From Phyto melanocephala (lineage: Eukaryota; Arthropoda; Insecta; Diptera; Rhinophoridae): a DNA stretch of 64,000 nucleotides. This document shows, in pieces, positions 24,601-36,830 of the stretch. Under the pieces are notes generated by a model, which was not told where the DNA came from, did no database searches, and worked only from the letters and a program-made list of their open reading frames with translations. A program made the position numbers and the translations under genes. Position 1 is the stretch's first letter. Each line of letters starts with the position of its first letter. The stretch lies in NCBI GenBank assembly GCA_941918925.1, contig OW799233.1:147748223-147812222 (forward strand), given 5' to 3'.

Positions 24601-26384
24601 TAATGCTGGCATGGCCACAAGCTCTGTAATGCTAGGCACAAACAGTGTGGAGCACTGTTGTTAAAAGTGGCACAATCGTGCCATTTTTGTCACAATTAGT
24701 TGTTTAATGGCACAATGGCATGCTCTATAAAATTTTAACACTTCTTCAAGAAATTATAAAAATATAATTTAATTTACATCAATAGTTGTTTTTTTAATGA
24801 GCTTGGGATCACTTCTTTTTTTAAAAACTAGTTTTAGTTTTATTTTCCTATATTGCATGAAGATGTATAACCAGGTCAAACATACCCTTAATAGACAGGA
24901 TAAAACCAGCTTAAAATTACGCTGCAGGTCCACCGGAAAGATATCATCTAATCTTAACTGAAAATTTTCAATAGCCCAATAAAATGTCTGGCTGCACAAT
25001 TGAATCGGGAAAGTTGTTAGATTTGATGCAGATGGTATTTAAGTACCTATTGCTGTAGTAGGAGTACAGTTTAGTTTAAAAATTTTTTTGGGTGTCTACT
25101 TCACATATTTTTTTATTTAAGTTATTCAAAATAATATCTGCTTTTAATGAAGTTTTAATACCCAGTATATTTAAAAACATAATTATTCATCCATCAAATA
25201 TATTTGCTGCTCTTAATCATATGAGAGAATGAGACCATACAGTGCTCTAAGCCTGATATTAATTTTTGAAGATACATATGGCATACTTTTGTCGGCAGTA
25301 GTTTAAACTTAAAAAAAAAAATATTAATAAAACCAAACTAATCTAGCCATATTTCTGAATTTCACATTTTAACTATTATTTAAACTCGATGCCAATACGA
25401 ATTCATATTTATATAAAACATTTCTATGTATATTAGCCATCAAACAGAAAACACATTATTTTATTTTATAATAAAGTTTTATACATTTATTAAGTTTTTT
25501 CTCCAGCACTTGTACATTTGTTCTTTACACTTATCCTCTACCACATTTAATAAGTTATTTGCAGCAACAACAACAACATAGTGTATACACTTTAGAAGAA
25601 AAACTTAAGAAAGTGTCGCATAGCGAACGAACACATTTGAAGAAATATTTCACCATCTTTGTTGTAAAAGTTTCTCAAGCATAATCTTTTGTGAATGTAA
25701 AACTAATCATTTTGTAATTAAATTAAAAAGTCATTTTCTTTTATATGAAAGTTATAAACACAAATATACATGAACACACATTCTTATACAGATTTACATT
25801 TATTTGTATATTCAAACATACATACAAATACTTATACATTTAGAGCGAAAAGAAATGAAAAAGGGAACTTTTCAATATAATTTGCATACATTTAACATTG
25901 TTTAAGTAGAGCAAAAAAAAAATGAATAAACACAGCAACGAGCTTACGAGGGATGTTTTTAAGTTTTTGTGATTAGTGGAAAGTCACCTACTTCGTCAAG
26001 AAATATACATAAATTTAGTACAATTATTATCAAATAAGTTCACTTAAATTAATTGTTTAATCCCGAAGCCCAAATCACATTTTCCTTCCCAGCATTAATA
26101 AATAAAATCAAAGCATATTCAATCAATTTTGACAAAAAGTTTCCCCATCAGCTGGGCTAATAATTTCACCTGTATGAAATCGCCTTGGAATCCCTTTATA
26201 CAGGGGTCATGATGAAGTCCGTATACTCAACCATAGAGTTAATCATCAAATCGAAGGCTTTTGTACAGGCACATCATAAAACAAAGATGAAAAGCTACCC
26301 TAATACAGATAGTGTGCTAAAAATTTAGAAATAATATTTATCGTAACTGTTGACATCCGACAGTATGGCAAGTATGTACCTAGT
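24601..26384. other. Mostly unique AT-rich stretch with one hAT-like end
   Basis: At 24652 CACTGTTGTTAAAAGTGGCA, followed by repeated TGGCACAAT, looks like a hAT terminus with subterminal repeats. No inverted partner was found, so it is a solo end at best. The rest (24.8-26.4 kb) holds CAACAACAACAACA near 25567 and no gene. Confidence 0.35.
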
Positions 26385-27610
26385 CGAAATATAGTAAAAA
26401 CAGCAGCAACCCGGCTGAAAAATAAGAAGGCAGCAGCAGCCGATAAATGTGCTTACGTGTTAACTAGAACATCACAATATTATGTTCCGTGCACAAAAAG
26501 GAAACAAGATAGCATGTGCCAACTACAGAAAGTAGCTTATTGTGTGAGAGATTAAAATATAATTGTTATATACCACATATTCACACTACGACAAATCCTG
26601 TAGAAAACCTGAGAGAAATATATCGATAACAATTTATTATCTATGTGTTAACTATAAGGTCACTTTCGACAGCTCCATACGTTTAGAGATGTTACAAGTC
26701 ACGGCTGAGTTTCGTATCCTTGCCAAATAGTACGACTTTGTATAATGACCTTAACTGTCATGATATCCTGAGTTTAAATAGGATAGAATCTCAGAGCCAT
26801 ATAATAACTACACTAACAAGGAGATTCTCTATCGTGTGATCTTTTTAACATTCTGCTGGAAAAGGTTGTACGGGAAGTAAATTTGAATATTACTGGTACA
26901 CTACATACCACACAGAACATGTGACTGGGTTATGACGACGATAATGACATTATGGGTCGAACATTACGAGCATTAACTGCCACATTGGAAAAAGTCTATG
27001 GTATCATCCCACAAAAAAAACCAATAGACTCAGACAGACGACGGATGTTAAAAACTAAAACTCTGAAATAGTGATAAACAAAATAAACATCAGTTTTAAG
27101 TTAAAAAAAAGGTACAACGCTGCCTATTAGATGCTTTTTTGGACTAGTTTAAAAAACGTCATCTCCTGGCATGCAAAAATCACTCTCTACAAGACATTGG
27201 TCCTACACGTGCTGTTATATGGTTCTGAAGCATGGGTACTTGCAAAATCAGACGTGGCAGTACTAGGAGTGTTCGAAAGAAAATCTTTGTTGATGGAGAA
27301 TATCGGTGTCATATGAACCACAATATCTTTGAGCTATACATATGTCAAAATTGCATTGTATTAAATTACAACAATTGCAATGGCTAGGTTATGTTGTAAG
27401 AATACTTAAAGTTACTCCAACTAAAAAAAAATTTTAATGCAAACCAGAAGGACATGACCGTGATCAAGTGGAGCAAAATATATCGAAGCTTGGTAAAAAT
27501 TTGAGAAAAAGCGCACAAGACCGAAGCTCTTGGTAATCTATTCGACGTTCAGCTATACCAATCAACTCTCTCTAATTGCTATCTAAGAAAGTAATCAATA
27601 GTGCTTCGAA
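26385..27610 (+). pseudogene. Reverse transcriptase relic of a LINE
   Basis: Colinear RT islands are readable across frames: RLKNKKAAAAD (about 26415), VHKKGNKIACANYR (about 26495), FTLRQIL (about 26585), TFDSS (motif A, about 26660), GDSLSCDLFNILLEKVV (about 26825-26875), GYDDDNDIMGRT (about 26930-26965), YGSEAWVLAKSD (about 27220), FERKSLL and SAQDRSSW (about 27520). The active-site YADD is YDDD, apparently from a single A-to-D codon change. Many stops and frameshifts show it is dead. The frame 27131-27316 is the thumb part. The 5' endonuclease and 3' tail were not identified. Confidence 0.8.
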
Positions 27611-29624
27611 CTAATCATGTTTGTTTGGAGAGAAATGTTAAATTATCACTTACATAAAGGCTTATGAAAGTTATACAATTCATTTTGCGAGTTCCCGCTT
27701 TAAAGTATTTCTTTTTAATCACAGCATTCACGATTTTTTCAGTCTATTGTAGGATGCAAATAACAGACATACGACTGGGGTATTTATAATTTTTTTAATT
27801 TCATAAGTTTATTCACTTCCACTTATATATCAAAGTAAAACTTTATTCAAAGCTCATATTAACGTATTTCGAAAAATTTAATTTAATTTAACTCGGTAAA
27901 CATTAATCAGGTAATTAGCAAGAATTCTATTAATTATACAGAGGGAAGTAGAAGCATTTTAAATAGAATTAAATTTTGTGAAAACAAAAATAAAATAAAG
28001 GTTTGTTTAAATTTACTCGAATCATAAACACCCCCCTCGTTAAAGAAGAAAACATACTATAACATTTGCCACATACTTATATAAATATTACATGTCTATG
28101 GTGTAGTAAATGCTATATTTCTCCAGCTTCGACAGCGGTGGCAAAGTGGATGATGATTTTAAAAATATCCTTAGAATAAAAACGAAGAAAAACTAAAAAC
28201 AGATACATGCATGTATAAAACTCATACAAGAAAGCCTCACAAGGACAAAAACTACAACAACGACAAATTAAATGAAATAAAACAAACATCTGTTGACAAA
28301 CTTAAGTTTAAGGAGGAAAAAAAGAACAAACGGAAATCCTTTTTATAACACAAATACACTTTAACAAAGTATAGGGAAGAGTGAGAGTGTATATGTAAGT
28401 GTGTTTGTTTTTGTACATGTACAGTTCATGATGGTATGAGTTAGCTTGTGCCATACTTCTTAAGATAGTGTTGGAAGGAAAGACACCGAAACCAAAACTT
28501 AAACAGCCTAAATAAAAAGTTTGTTATTTCTTCGTTTAACTTTCTTTGTTTTTCCCACATGATTGAACAAAATATTACAGAAAACACAATGACAACCTAC
28601 AATTTGAACATTTAACTTAAATGAATCTACTCGTAACAAAATGTTGAAAGTAAAATATTAGAAAAACTGTAAATTGTCTTTCATGCCATTGAGAAAGTCA
28701 GACAAGTGAGTTTTATCCTCTGTAAAAAGTTTTCTTCAAATTCTATTACACCTTAATATACGATGTTAGACAGACTTTGACTTTATTCGTTATTCGACTT
28801 TATGCCTATAAGGTGATGTGAATGTATGAACGATCATCATCGTGTAGCTTGTAGAAACCAGCAGTTTTTAAATTGAAATTTTATTTTCTCTTTTCGACAC
28901 ATTCTCAGTTTTATTAAAAGTTGTGATTGAATTAATAAAAATTAAATTTTTTTTATATGTAAATATTATAAATCATTTTTATTCCGGCTTAAGTAAATTT
29001 TTCTAATATTAAAATTCCTAAAAAATTTATTAAATTAACCTAAACTGTAATCATTTAAGAATATTGAAAAACTATTCAGATATAAGCGTTGTGGAATGCA
29101 TTTCCGAATCCACAATTTAATGAAATTTAATGAAATTACAATATGGTAAGAAAAGCATGCTATGCTATTTTAAATATTTTAAATGTTAAATTAACTTAAG
29201 CCGAAATAACAAAAGTTTTTAATTTACTAAAAAATTCAAATTAATATTAGTTTTTTATATGTTTAAAAACTTCATATATGCTTTTAAATATGTAAAAATT
29301 TACAAAGAATTTTTAAGTGATTGTTTTTGTAAAAAGGATATCAAAACTAAGTTTTCTCTTTACAGAAAAGATTTGTTAAATAATCTCTTTATATGAATTT
29401 TTGATAATTATGAATTTTTCTAGATATTTTCCATTCCTCAATGGCATCTATAACATACTTGTGTGATCTGATACCATCCAGAACGCATCTGCAACTACCC
29501 AGATACCGATATTTGAACCGAAGCTAAGTTTGTCCAATGGTTAATTTTTTTGCATTTGATTTGTTTTTCTATGGAGTAGGAGAAACACTAATAAGAATCG
29601 GATTATAATTGAATGTAACTAATT
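27611..29624. other. Unique AT-rich stretch
   Basis: No gene supportable. The patch 28190-28520 is A-rich with ACAACAACGACAAATTAAAT-like UTR composition. No splice or promoter signal can be defended. Confidence 0.35.
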
Positions 29625-32256
29625 ATTTTTTTATACCCGCCACCAAAAAAATGGTGGGGGTATATTCATTTTGTCATTCCGTTTGTAACACATCGAAATA
29701 TCCATTTTAGACCCCATAAAGTATATATATTCTGAATCAGGGTTTGATTTTATGACGATCTAGCTATGTCCGTCCGTCTGTCCGTCTGTTGAAAGCACGA
29801 TAGAGGTCGCACCGAAAAAGCTAGGGGGCTCAAATTTTGCCAGAATCTTTCTTATAGACAAGGTTTGTTTGGTATTGAAAATAAGCTATATCGGAATATT
29901 AGGAAGAGAGTTATAGCTCGAAAAGCAAGAGTAGGTCGAAAAAACCGTGTCCTTCGAACATCTAATAAAATAGAATTGTGTCAAAACGCCTTAACGTAGA
30001 CTCATGAAACTTCGAATATACATTTCCTGGGTAAAGGCAATATTTTCCCTCGAAAATTGTTTCAATCTATGCATTAGGAGAGGAGTTATTGATCAAAATG
30101 TACGAAAATTTATACCGCACAGTGTATTTTTTGGTATATTTAAAAACAAAAACGTCATAAAAGCAACAAAATTGGATGTACGACTCTGAAATTTTGGTAA
30201 CTTTGCTTTTTGGTGAGACGCTTTCTTGTAACGGCAAATCAATGTGCCACGCCCACTTTTACGCCCACCTCCCATATATCGTTTTAACTAAAATTCATAT
30301 AATTTCTCTATTAATAAAGATTTTGGAATAAGAAAGGCCTATCTTGAAACACCTCATTGGTACTCATTCGCAAAAATAACTTTGACACGCCAACTATAAC
30401 GCCCACTTTTCACGTTATCTACCGTTAATGAAATTTAAAAGCTCATAAAACCGCTAAAATTAGAGGTATGATGATAAATTTTGCTACGTCTATCCCCCTA
30501 TGCAATTTGATTACTATGCCAAGAAATTAAGGTGCCACGCCCACTTTTACGCCCACCTCCCATATAACGTTTTACCTAAAATTCATATAATTTCTCTATT
30601 AATAAAGATTTTGGAATAATAAAGGACTATATTGAAACACCTAAGTTGTACTCATTAGCAAAAACAACCTTTACACGCCTACTATAACGCCCACTTTCAC
30701 TTTTGAATTGTGTCCAGACGCATAGACGTAGTCATGAATTTTCGAATATATATTTATCGAGTCAAAAGAATATTTTTCCCTGAAAATCGCTTAAATCTAT
30801 GAATTAGGAAAAGAGTTATAGATAAAAATGTACGAAAATATATACCGCACAGTGTATATATGTACGATTCTGAAATTTTGCAAACATGGCTTTTTGGTCA
30901 AAGTCTTCGTTATAACGGAAAATAGATGTGCCACGCACACTTTTTTCCTTAAATTTTTATAAAAATATATTAGTCGTATATATTAGCATTTATTCATCTT
31001 ACACTGAGCCATTTATTGTACTGTAGCTAAATATAAGATAAAGATGATAAGATAGATGACTCTACTAGCAACTACTAGATGGCATGCTAACAACTTATGC
31101 TTATGTTCTCCTGAAGTTATGCTCTACTAAAAATGGGAATTTAGGAAAACTTTGACTTAAGTAAAAAAAAATTATCTCTAAACATTATAAACAATTTATT
31201 TTCATGTACTAATGGCTAACAAATTTTAAAATTATACAAAACTTATTTCGTTTGAAAATCTTTTAAAAGCAAAATGTTATAGAAGTTTAAAAATCAAAAT
31301 CTTACTAATAAATTTCCCGTTTTAGAAAAATGCAGAGAATGTATATTTTAAATCACCCTGTGGCCCTTAAAATTTAACCTTAACTTCACTTTCTTCCTCT
31401 TAAATTCATGTAAATTCTCTATGAATAAAGATTTTGAAATACTAAAGGACTATATTGAAATATCTAAGTTATGTTTATTAGCAGAAACTTTATTGACACG
31501 CGTATTTTAACGGCCACTTTCATTGAGAGACTAAATTTACGAAAACATTTTACTAGCGTACCGAAGTTATAACGGGTAGTTTAATTTTAAGGGACTATGT
31601 TGATTTTGAATAAAATTATTATGAAATTATTATCATTTATTTTTATAATGATAATATTTGTATGCTTCAATTATGTATGGAACAAAATATCGGCCAAATG
31701 GCCCCCCAACCTAGGCGGCACACCACGATCCGATAGTCTAAATTTTCAATGACACTGTTGATGCTCGATTGTTGGGCACGATGATGAGTCAAGGTTGCTT
31801 GCTCTTTTGCCACGTTATCGTGAAAAACAGCAATGTTTCCCATTCAACGAACTAAGATGGCATTCACAGATGTTTTCACATTTCATACAGACCTGCTTTG
31901 CAGACATTTAAACATTTTTTACAATTCTCACGACTGTGGACGAATTCGAACGATTATGTTGACCAAAAGAATCACGAAGTGCACAAAATGCATTTTGATT
32001 TGAACGCCCATTTTTATAAAAATCTTTAATATTTAAAAGCGTTGCTCGATTGCGTATCTTTCCACGGTTCAAATTGAGTTAGTCTAAGATTGAGAAATGT
32101 CAAATGAAATACAAGAAAAAGTGATACATATTTTATTATAAAGAGATTATTCTATAGCGATTAACAAAATAATAAATATTGTGCTTTAAATGTACACAAA
32201 ATTGGTGGTGGGTATAAAAGATTCGGCACAGCCGAATATAGTGCTCTTACTTGTTT
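29625..32256 (-). mobile_element. Family A repeat, inverted long copy
   Basis: Reads as the inverse of 15414-17606: terminal hairpin TTATACCCGCCACC..GGTGGGGGTATA at 29630, then CCGTCTGTCCG, the 17.0-17.3-kb block, the GGGCG tandem units (30.25-30.70 kb) and the 5' palindrome ATTCGGCACAGCCGAAT with ACTTGTT ending 32256. It differs from the plus copy by a duplicated block (about 30710-30960 repeats 29960-30260) and about 400 unrelated bases (30960-31370). It carries the same MITE (31572-32112) at the same site. Coding frames here are shadows. Confidence 0.75.
31572..32112 (-). mobile_element. Tc1/mariner-derived MITE inside inverted family A copy
   Basis: Inverted counterpart of 15559-16174, sharing the internal text (inverted GCAAAAGAGCAAGCAACCTT and GTCAACATAATCGTTCG). 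One terminus is ACGGGTAGTTTAATTTTA after TTATA; the other was deleted, since family A sequence resumes at GTGATACAT after about 60 bases are lost. The insertion point in family A is identical to the plus copy. Confidence 0.75.
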
Positions 32257-32468
32257 TTTTTTTATTTTGACATAAAAGTATACAATCGGAAAGATTTTAT
32301 TTTAAAATAGACTGCGGACTTCTTGACCTATTTAGAAAAGGTTATATTTATGGAGAACCTTTGAGAACCTTTCTTATATTTTTTCTATCTTTTTAAATTT
32401 CTATTTTTGAATATGTCTTTTAAAATTATTATTTGTTTTTTTAATTTTTTAACATTTTATAAGAACAC

Positions 32469-32874
32469 TTATTTGGTTGTTGGGTTTAAGCTGGTTTATA
32501 TGCATTTCACTGGTGCTTATGCCAGATCATCAGTAAACCTTTACCCAAATTCTTGAAAAAGTTTAAAATGTTATAAGTTATATTTTTAAATTCTCATTAA
32601 CAAAATTAAAGTTCAAAAATAAAACAAAAAACTATAAAAAACTTTTTCAAAAACCCAACCAACAATTTTTTTAATTTAATTTATTTTATTTTTCTAATCC
32701 CTTTAGCATTTGGCTAACCGTTGGTTTACACTAAATGCTTATAAGGGCAACCGAAAAATAAAATCTTCTTTTATTACATAATTTACTAAATTATTTGGGT
32801 AAAGGTTTACTGATGATCTGGCATAAGCACTAGTGAAATGCATATAAACCAGCTTAAACCCAACAACCAAATAA
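32469..32874. mobile_element. Foldback element with 82-bp near-perfect arms
   Basis: Arms at 32469-32550 and 32793-32874 are inverted copies with a single mismatch (GGTGC against AGTGC region). The 240-base centre has its own stem: AGCATTT at 32707 pairs with AAATGCT at 32737. No frame and no target duplication seen. The near identity of the arms implies recent origin or conversion. Confidence 0.8.
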
Positions 32875-33207
32875 AAATGGTTTCGAGCACAATTTCTAAT
32901 TTTTTGAAACTTCGAGTTGTGCGTTTATGATATGAACTTTTTTTTCCCAGTGGAGTTATGGACTACCTTTTACGTGGTAATCGATCAGGTCGATCCCTAC
33001 CCTCTTACTAGCAACGTATCTGCTCATAAAATAAACAGAAAATACTACGACAAGCTCCACCACCGTACGCACAGAAAAAGCCTTAGATGCGAATATTACA
33101 GAAAACTCGAATTTATCATTCCGACGCCTGTCTCAGCAACTCGGCTTAATGATTCAGTGATTTTTTATTTCTTATTTATGTCGTTATAAATAGTTTGGAG
33201 GGAAAAA
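32875..33207. other. Spacer with an unassigned 90-codon frame
   Basis: The frame 32917-33189 (CEYYRKLEFIIPTPVSATRL near its end) lies just upstream of a transposase relic in the same orientation. It could be the decayed middle of that transposase. I do not recognise a domain. Confidence 0.3.
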
Positions 33208-33370
33208 AATTTCAACAAGACAGCCACATATGCCATACATCGCATGAAACTATCACTTTGTTGAGCCAAAGGTTTAGTAACCGAATTATCTCATGAGATC
33301 GATCTACAAATTGGCCAAATCATTCGTGTGATTTGATAACATTGGACTACTTTTTATGACAAACTCAATC
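33208..33370 (+). pseudogene. DD41D-type transposase catalytic fragment
   Basis: Reads FQQDSHICHTSHETITLL, then QRFSNRIIS, a stop, NWPNHSCDLITLDYFL and a stop. The Asp of QQD and the Asp of TLD are 41 residues apart (counting the stop), the D41D spacing of rosa-type elements in the Tc1/mariner superfamily. Only this catalytic block survives. The perfect 20-bp palindrome TTACTGGCATATGCCAGTAA follows at 33418-33437. Terminal repeats not found. Confidence 0.7.
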
Positions 33371-34325
33371 CAGAAATGCTAGGATGGTGTTTTTAAGGAT
33401 GGACGCCAGGATAGTGTTTACTGGCATATGCCAGTAATTTTTTTTTATGAATACTAAAATCTATAAAATGTATTAGCTAATCTTTCAATTGAACTTGCTG
33501 GGTTTTGTTATTTAAAAATATATTTGTTAAGTTTTTAATATATATTTTTAATATTTATAATTATTAAACTTATGAAAAAGTATTAAAGCTCTCTTAATAA
33601 TATTTTTTATTAATTCTTTTTTAATTGTCTGAAAGTAAAAAAGTTTCATAAATTGTCTATTTGCATTTTAACTGCATCTGTCAGAACTGTGAGGATGTAT
33701 GTAGCAGTTTCTGTATAAATTAAGATTCATATAGACATACAGATGCCATACACATGTGTTTATGTGTATGTAGGCATATATTGAATAGTTAGTTTAGTAT
33801 TACGTGTTGAACAATGTTTTGTTTTCCATTGCCTCTTTTCGCTTTACGAGTTTTGTTTTTCATTTTCTGGCTAAAGGCATTAAACTGGAAATTTTTATTG
33901 AAACTTTACTAAAGTCTGGTAAATAAATATCATACAAAATTGTTTGATTTTATACAGGATTTCATTTTTCTGGTAGTTTTTCTTGAAATTGGCAAGAATG
34001 TTGTTTCTTGTATTCTGCTCCTTTACTCTTATTGATTTTTGTTTATTAAATCAGAAAAGTATTTATTTGGGATTGTGTGTGGGTTTTCAGTTTTTTCGTT
34101 CGAAGAAACAAAGACTTAATTCAATTTGAGTTATTTTACATCCTTTTACAGGACTCAAACTCTTATTATTGATTGAATATTGATGACGGATACATAGGTA
34201 CTAAAGGAATAAACAAATTTTTGAGTACAATTTACTTAAAAAAATGTTTACGTATAGAGTTATAAAAAGATGAAATATAAGTGAGTAATAAACAAAATGA
34301 ATAATAAACATATCTGTACTTTATA
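33371..34325. other. AT-rich stretch, nothing recognised
   Basis: Apart from the 20-bp palindrome at 33418-33437 there is no frame or repeat I can support. Confidence 0.4.
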
Positions 34326-35228
34326 AAGGGTCCACCATCTAACGCTTTTCTCTTCAACTAGTGCTTATTTCGTAAATGGTAACACTTAGCTCATGTCCGA
34401 TTTGACAGATAATTAGTTTTATCCTTCCGCTGAACGAATAAGGTTGTGAGTACGTTTGAACAATGCTGAGAAATATTGCGACATTACTTTGGCCGATTTT
34501 GCCAAAAAAAATCATTTTTTCAGATTAAGCTCATTTTGATCTTGGCGTGTATGTAAACAAGCAAAGTTGTTGTATTTGGGGCACAGAAATCCCGCACGCA
34601 TACATTGAAAAACCGATACACCCAAAACGAGTCTCTTTTTGTGCGGATTTTGGTCCAGAGACATAATTGGGCCATTTTTCTTCAAAAATGAGCAAGGAGT
34701 GGCCGTTACAGTCAATGGCGATCGTTATCGGGCCATGTTAAACGAACTTCTGTTCACAAAAATTTAAGAGGAGGATATTGGCAACATTTGGTTTCAACAG
34801 GACGGCGCTACGTGCCACACAGCCGAAGCAACACTCGATGTTTTGCGCCTTGTTTTTGAAGATCGCATTATCAGCTGCAGAGCTGATGTCGTTTGGCCAC
34901 CTCGGAGCTGCGATTTGACACCGTTGGACTATTTTTTGTGGGGTGCCGTCAAAGATAAATTTTACGCCAACAAGTCAGAGACGCTTTAAAGGATAATATT
35001 CGTGAAGCCATTGGTGAAATTCAGCTGCACACAATCGATAATGTGCTTAAAAATTGGACCGATCGTGTAGGCTACTGCATGGCCAAGCGAGGCAGCCATT
35101 TGAATGAAATTATTTTCAATTATTAGCCGGAAGTATTGTGCTTTCAAATAAAAAACGAAATTTGAGAAAATATTCAGTAGTTTTTTTTATAGCATTTTCA
35201 AAAAAAAAAAGTTATTTGGCGGACCCTT
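34326..35228 (+). mobile_element. Tc1/mariner element, DD41D (rosa-like), defective
   Basis: Terminal repeats AAGGGTCCACCATCTAAC and (inverted) AAGGGTCCGCCAAATAAC, with TA at 34324-34325 and 35229-35230. It is about 0.9 kb long, shorter than typical full-length members (about 1.3 kb), because the DNA-binding region is largely deleted. The transposase relic inside is described separately. Confidence 0.85.
34515..35125 (+). pseudogene. DD41D transposase pseudogene
   Basis: First catalytic Asp at SD, stop, AHFDLGVYVNKQ (34520-34560), where the usual Glu codon is TAA. Then come IWGTEIPHAYIEKPIHPKR, GDRYRAMLNELL, WFQQDGATCHTA (second Asp at 34801-34803), WPPRSCDLTPLDYFLWG (third Asp at 34927-34929) and a C-terminus KDNIREAIGEIQ..GSHLNEIIFNY. 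The last two Asp are 41 residues apart in one frame. Stops and at least three frame changes kill it. The enzyme would cut and paste at TA. The 67-codon minus-strand frame here is a shadow. Confidence 0.85.
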
Positions 35229-35230
35229 TA

Positions 35231-36062
35231 CAAGGCGGGCCAAAAGAAATAAGATGCTCTTATTTATGCAAACGGCGGCCAATGTTAAATCTATATTGAT
35301 ATTTGTGACCTAGAGAGATGTAGAATACAAGTCAACAAGCCATGGAGCGATACACTCCCCAAGAACGCGGAATAATTGTTTCGAGGTCGCAGTGGACGAT
35401 TTTCCAGCGATGTGGCGCATTTACACCTCAGAGAGTACGTGAACAAGCAAAACTATCGCTCTCGGGGCACCGAAAATCCACGAGTAATTCACGATTTCAC
35501 CCGCTCAAAGTAACTGCATGGTGCGCTGTTCACCCTGGAGCAGTCAGCGGACCATTTTTTTCGAGAAGTCCGCTGGTCAAACGATAACAGTGGTCGGTGC
35601 GCGCTATAGGGCCATGTTAGCCGAGTTTCTTCTGCCGCAATTGAACGAATTAGTACTGGAGGACATGTGGATCCAACAGGATGAAGCAACGGCACACACT
35701 GCGTGAGCCACAACCGATTTACATTGACCCGCAAGATCGCCCGATTTAACCATTCCAAATTTTTTTGTGCGGTTTTTTGAAGTCCCGTGTTTACGTTAAT
35801 AAGCCCGAGTCCGTGAAGGCCCTCAAGAACAATATTCAAAACGAGTGCGAGAATCTGTCGCCCGAAGTTGTCGCCGAAGTGATGAAAAATGCCATAAAAC
35901 GACCCCGTATAGCAATCAGTTGTGACGGCGCCCATTTGAACGATATCACCTTCTCGACTTGACCAATAAAATTCTAAATTTTCAAATAAACATAATCATA
36001 AAACAGAATCGAATGAGAACCTAACAACATCGAATGACTTCTTTTGGCCCACATGAGATTTG
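35231..36062 (+). mobile_element. Second Tc1/mariner element abutting the first, defective
   Basis: Starts directly after the TA at 35229-35230 that ends the previous element and runs to TA at 36063-36064. The subterminal GGGCCAAAAGAA is inverted as TTCTTTTGGCCC, though the outermost bases differ between the ends. It shows a transposase start, MERYTPQERGIIVSRSQW (35342), but the helix-turn-helix and first catalytic Asp have been deleted before HPLKVTAWCAVHPG. It is less AT-rich than its surroundings. Confidence 0.7.
35342..35960 (+). pseudogene. Transposase pseudogene in the second Tc1/mariner element
   Basis: Frame one gives MERYTPQERG through KVTAWCAVHPGAVSGPFF (35342-35587). Frame two continues RYRAMLAEFLLPQL to MWIQQDEATAHTA and a stop (35605-35706). 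Frame three ends RVYVNKPESVKALKNNIQ to GAHLNDITFST (35790-35960). Relative to the DD41D relic next door, the QQDG glycine is Glu, about 25 residues between the second and third catalytic residues are missing, and PLD has become IPN, so the last Asp is lost. Enzymatically dead. The 148-codon minus frame over 35489-35935 is its antisense shadow. Confidence 0.8.
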
Positions 36063-36440
36063 TATAATTCTCATATGAAATTTTAATTAAAACAAACAAT
36101 ATAAAATGCATTTCAATTATATTGTTTAACTTTATCCAACGTTTTTTATTAGCAGAAACTTATCTGCAAGGCAAAAATGTTTTCTTTTTTTTTTTTCCAA
36201 TATTAAACTATAGACAAATTAAAGCTAAAATTCTTTATTAATATGTATGATATGACCTAGTGAAGAATCGAACATTCGCTTTCGCACTCGTGAATATTCG
36301 CAAGTTTTTTAATATTCGTATTCGCATAAATTAATGTGAATTTTTTTAACGAATATCTACCCGATATGTAAATAAAATTAGATCAATAAATTTAAATAAG
36401 GAACGAAAACTGCACTGGTAATCTTGAATTAAATTTGTAT

Positions 36441-36830
36441 TTATACCCGCCACCAAATAAATGGTGAGGGTACATTCCTTTTGCCATTCCGTTTGTAACA
36501 CATCGAAATATCCATCATCCATAAAGTTTGTATTTTCTGAGTCCTGGTTTCATTTTATGACGATCTAGATGTATCCTTGTGTCCGTCTGTGCGTCTATTC
36601 GTCTGTTGAAAGCACAACAGAGCTTGAACCAAAAAAGCTAAGGGGCTCAAATTTTTCGAGCATTTTTCTTATATACGAGGCTTGTTTAATGGGCTAAATG
36701 GAAATATTACGAAGAGAGTTATAGCTCGTAATGCAAGAGTAGGTAAAAGAAAACATGTCTTTCTAACATCGAATAAAACACATTAACGTAGAGCCATGAA
36801 ATTTCGAATGTATATTTCCTGATAATCACT
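36441..36830 (-). repeat. Family A terminal fragment
   Basis: Inverted 3' end with the hairpin TTATACCCGCCACC..GGTGAGGGTAC, CATTCCGTTTGTAACACATC, CCGTCTGTGCGTC and the start of the following block. It stops near TATATTTCCTGATAATC. The hairpin stem is preserved despite base changes in the loop. Confidence 0.75.

Noticed and set aside
35489..35935. 148-codon minus-strand frame
   Set aside because: Antisense shadow of a transposase pseudogene read clearly on the plus strand (QQDEATAHTA, VNKPESVKALKNNIQ).
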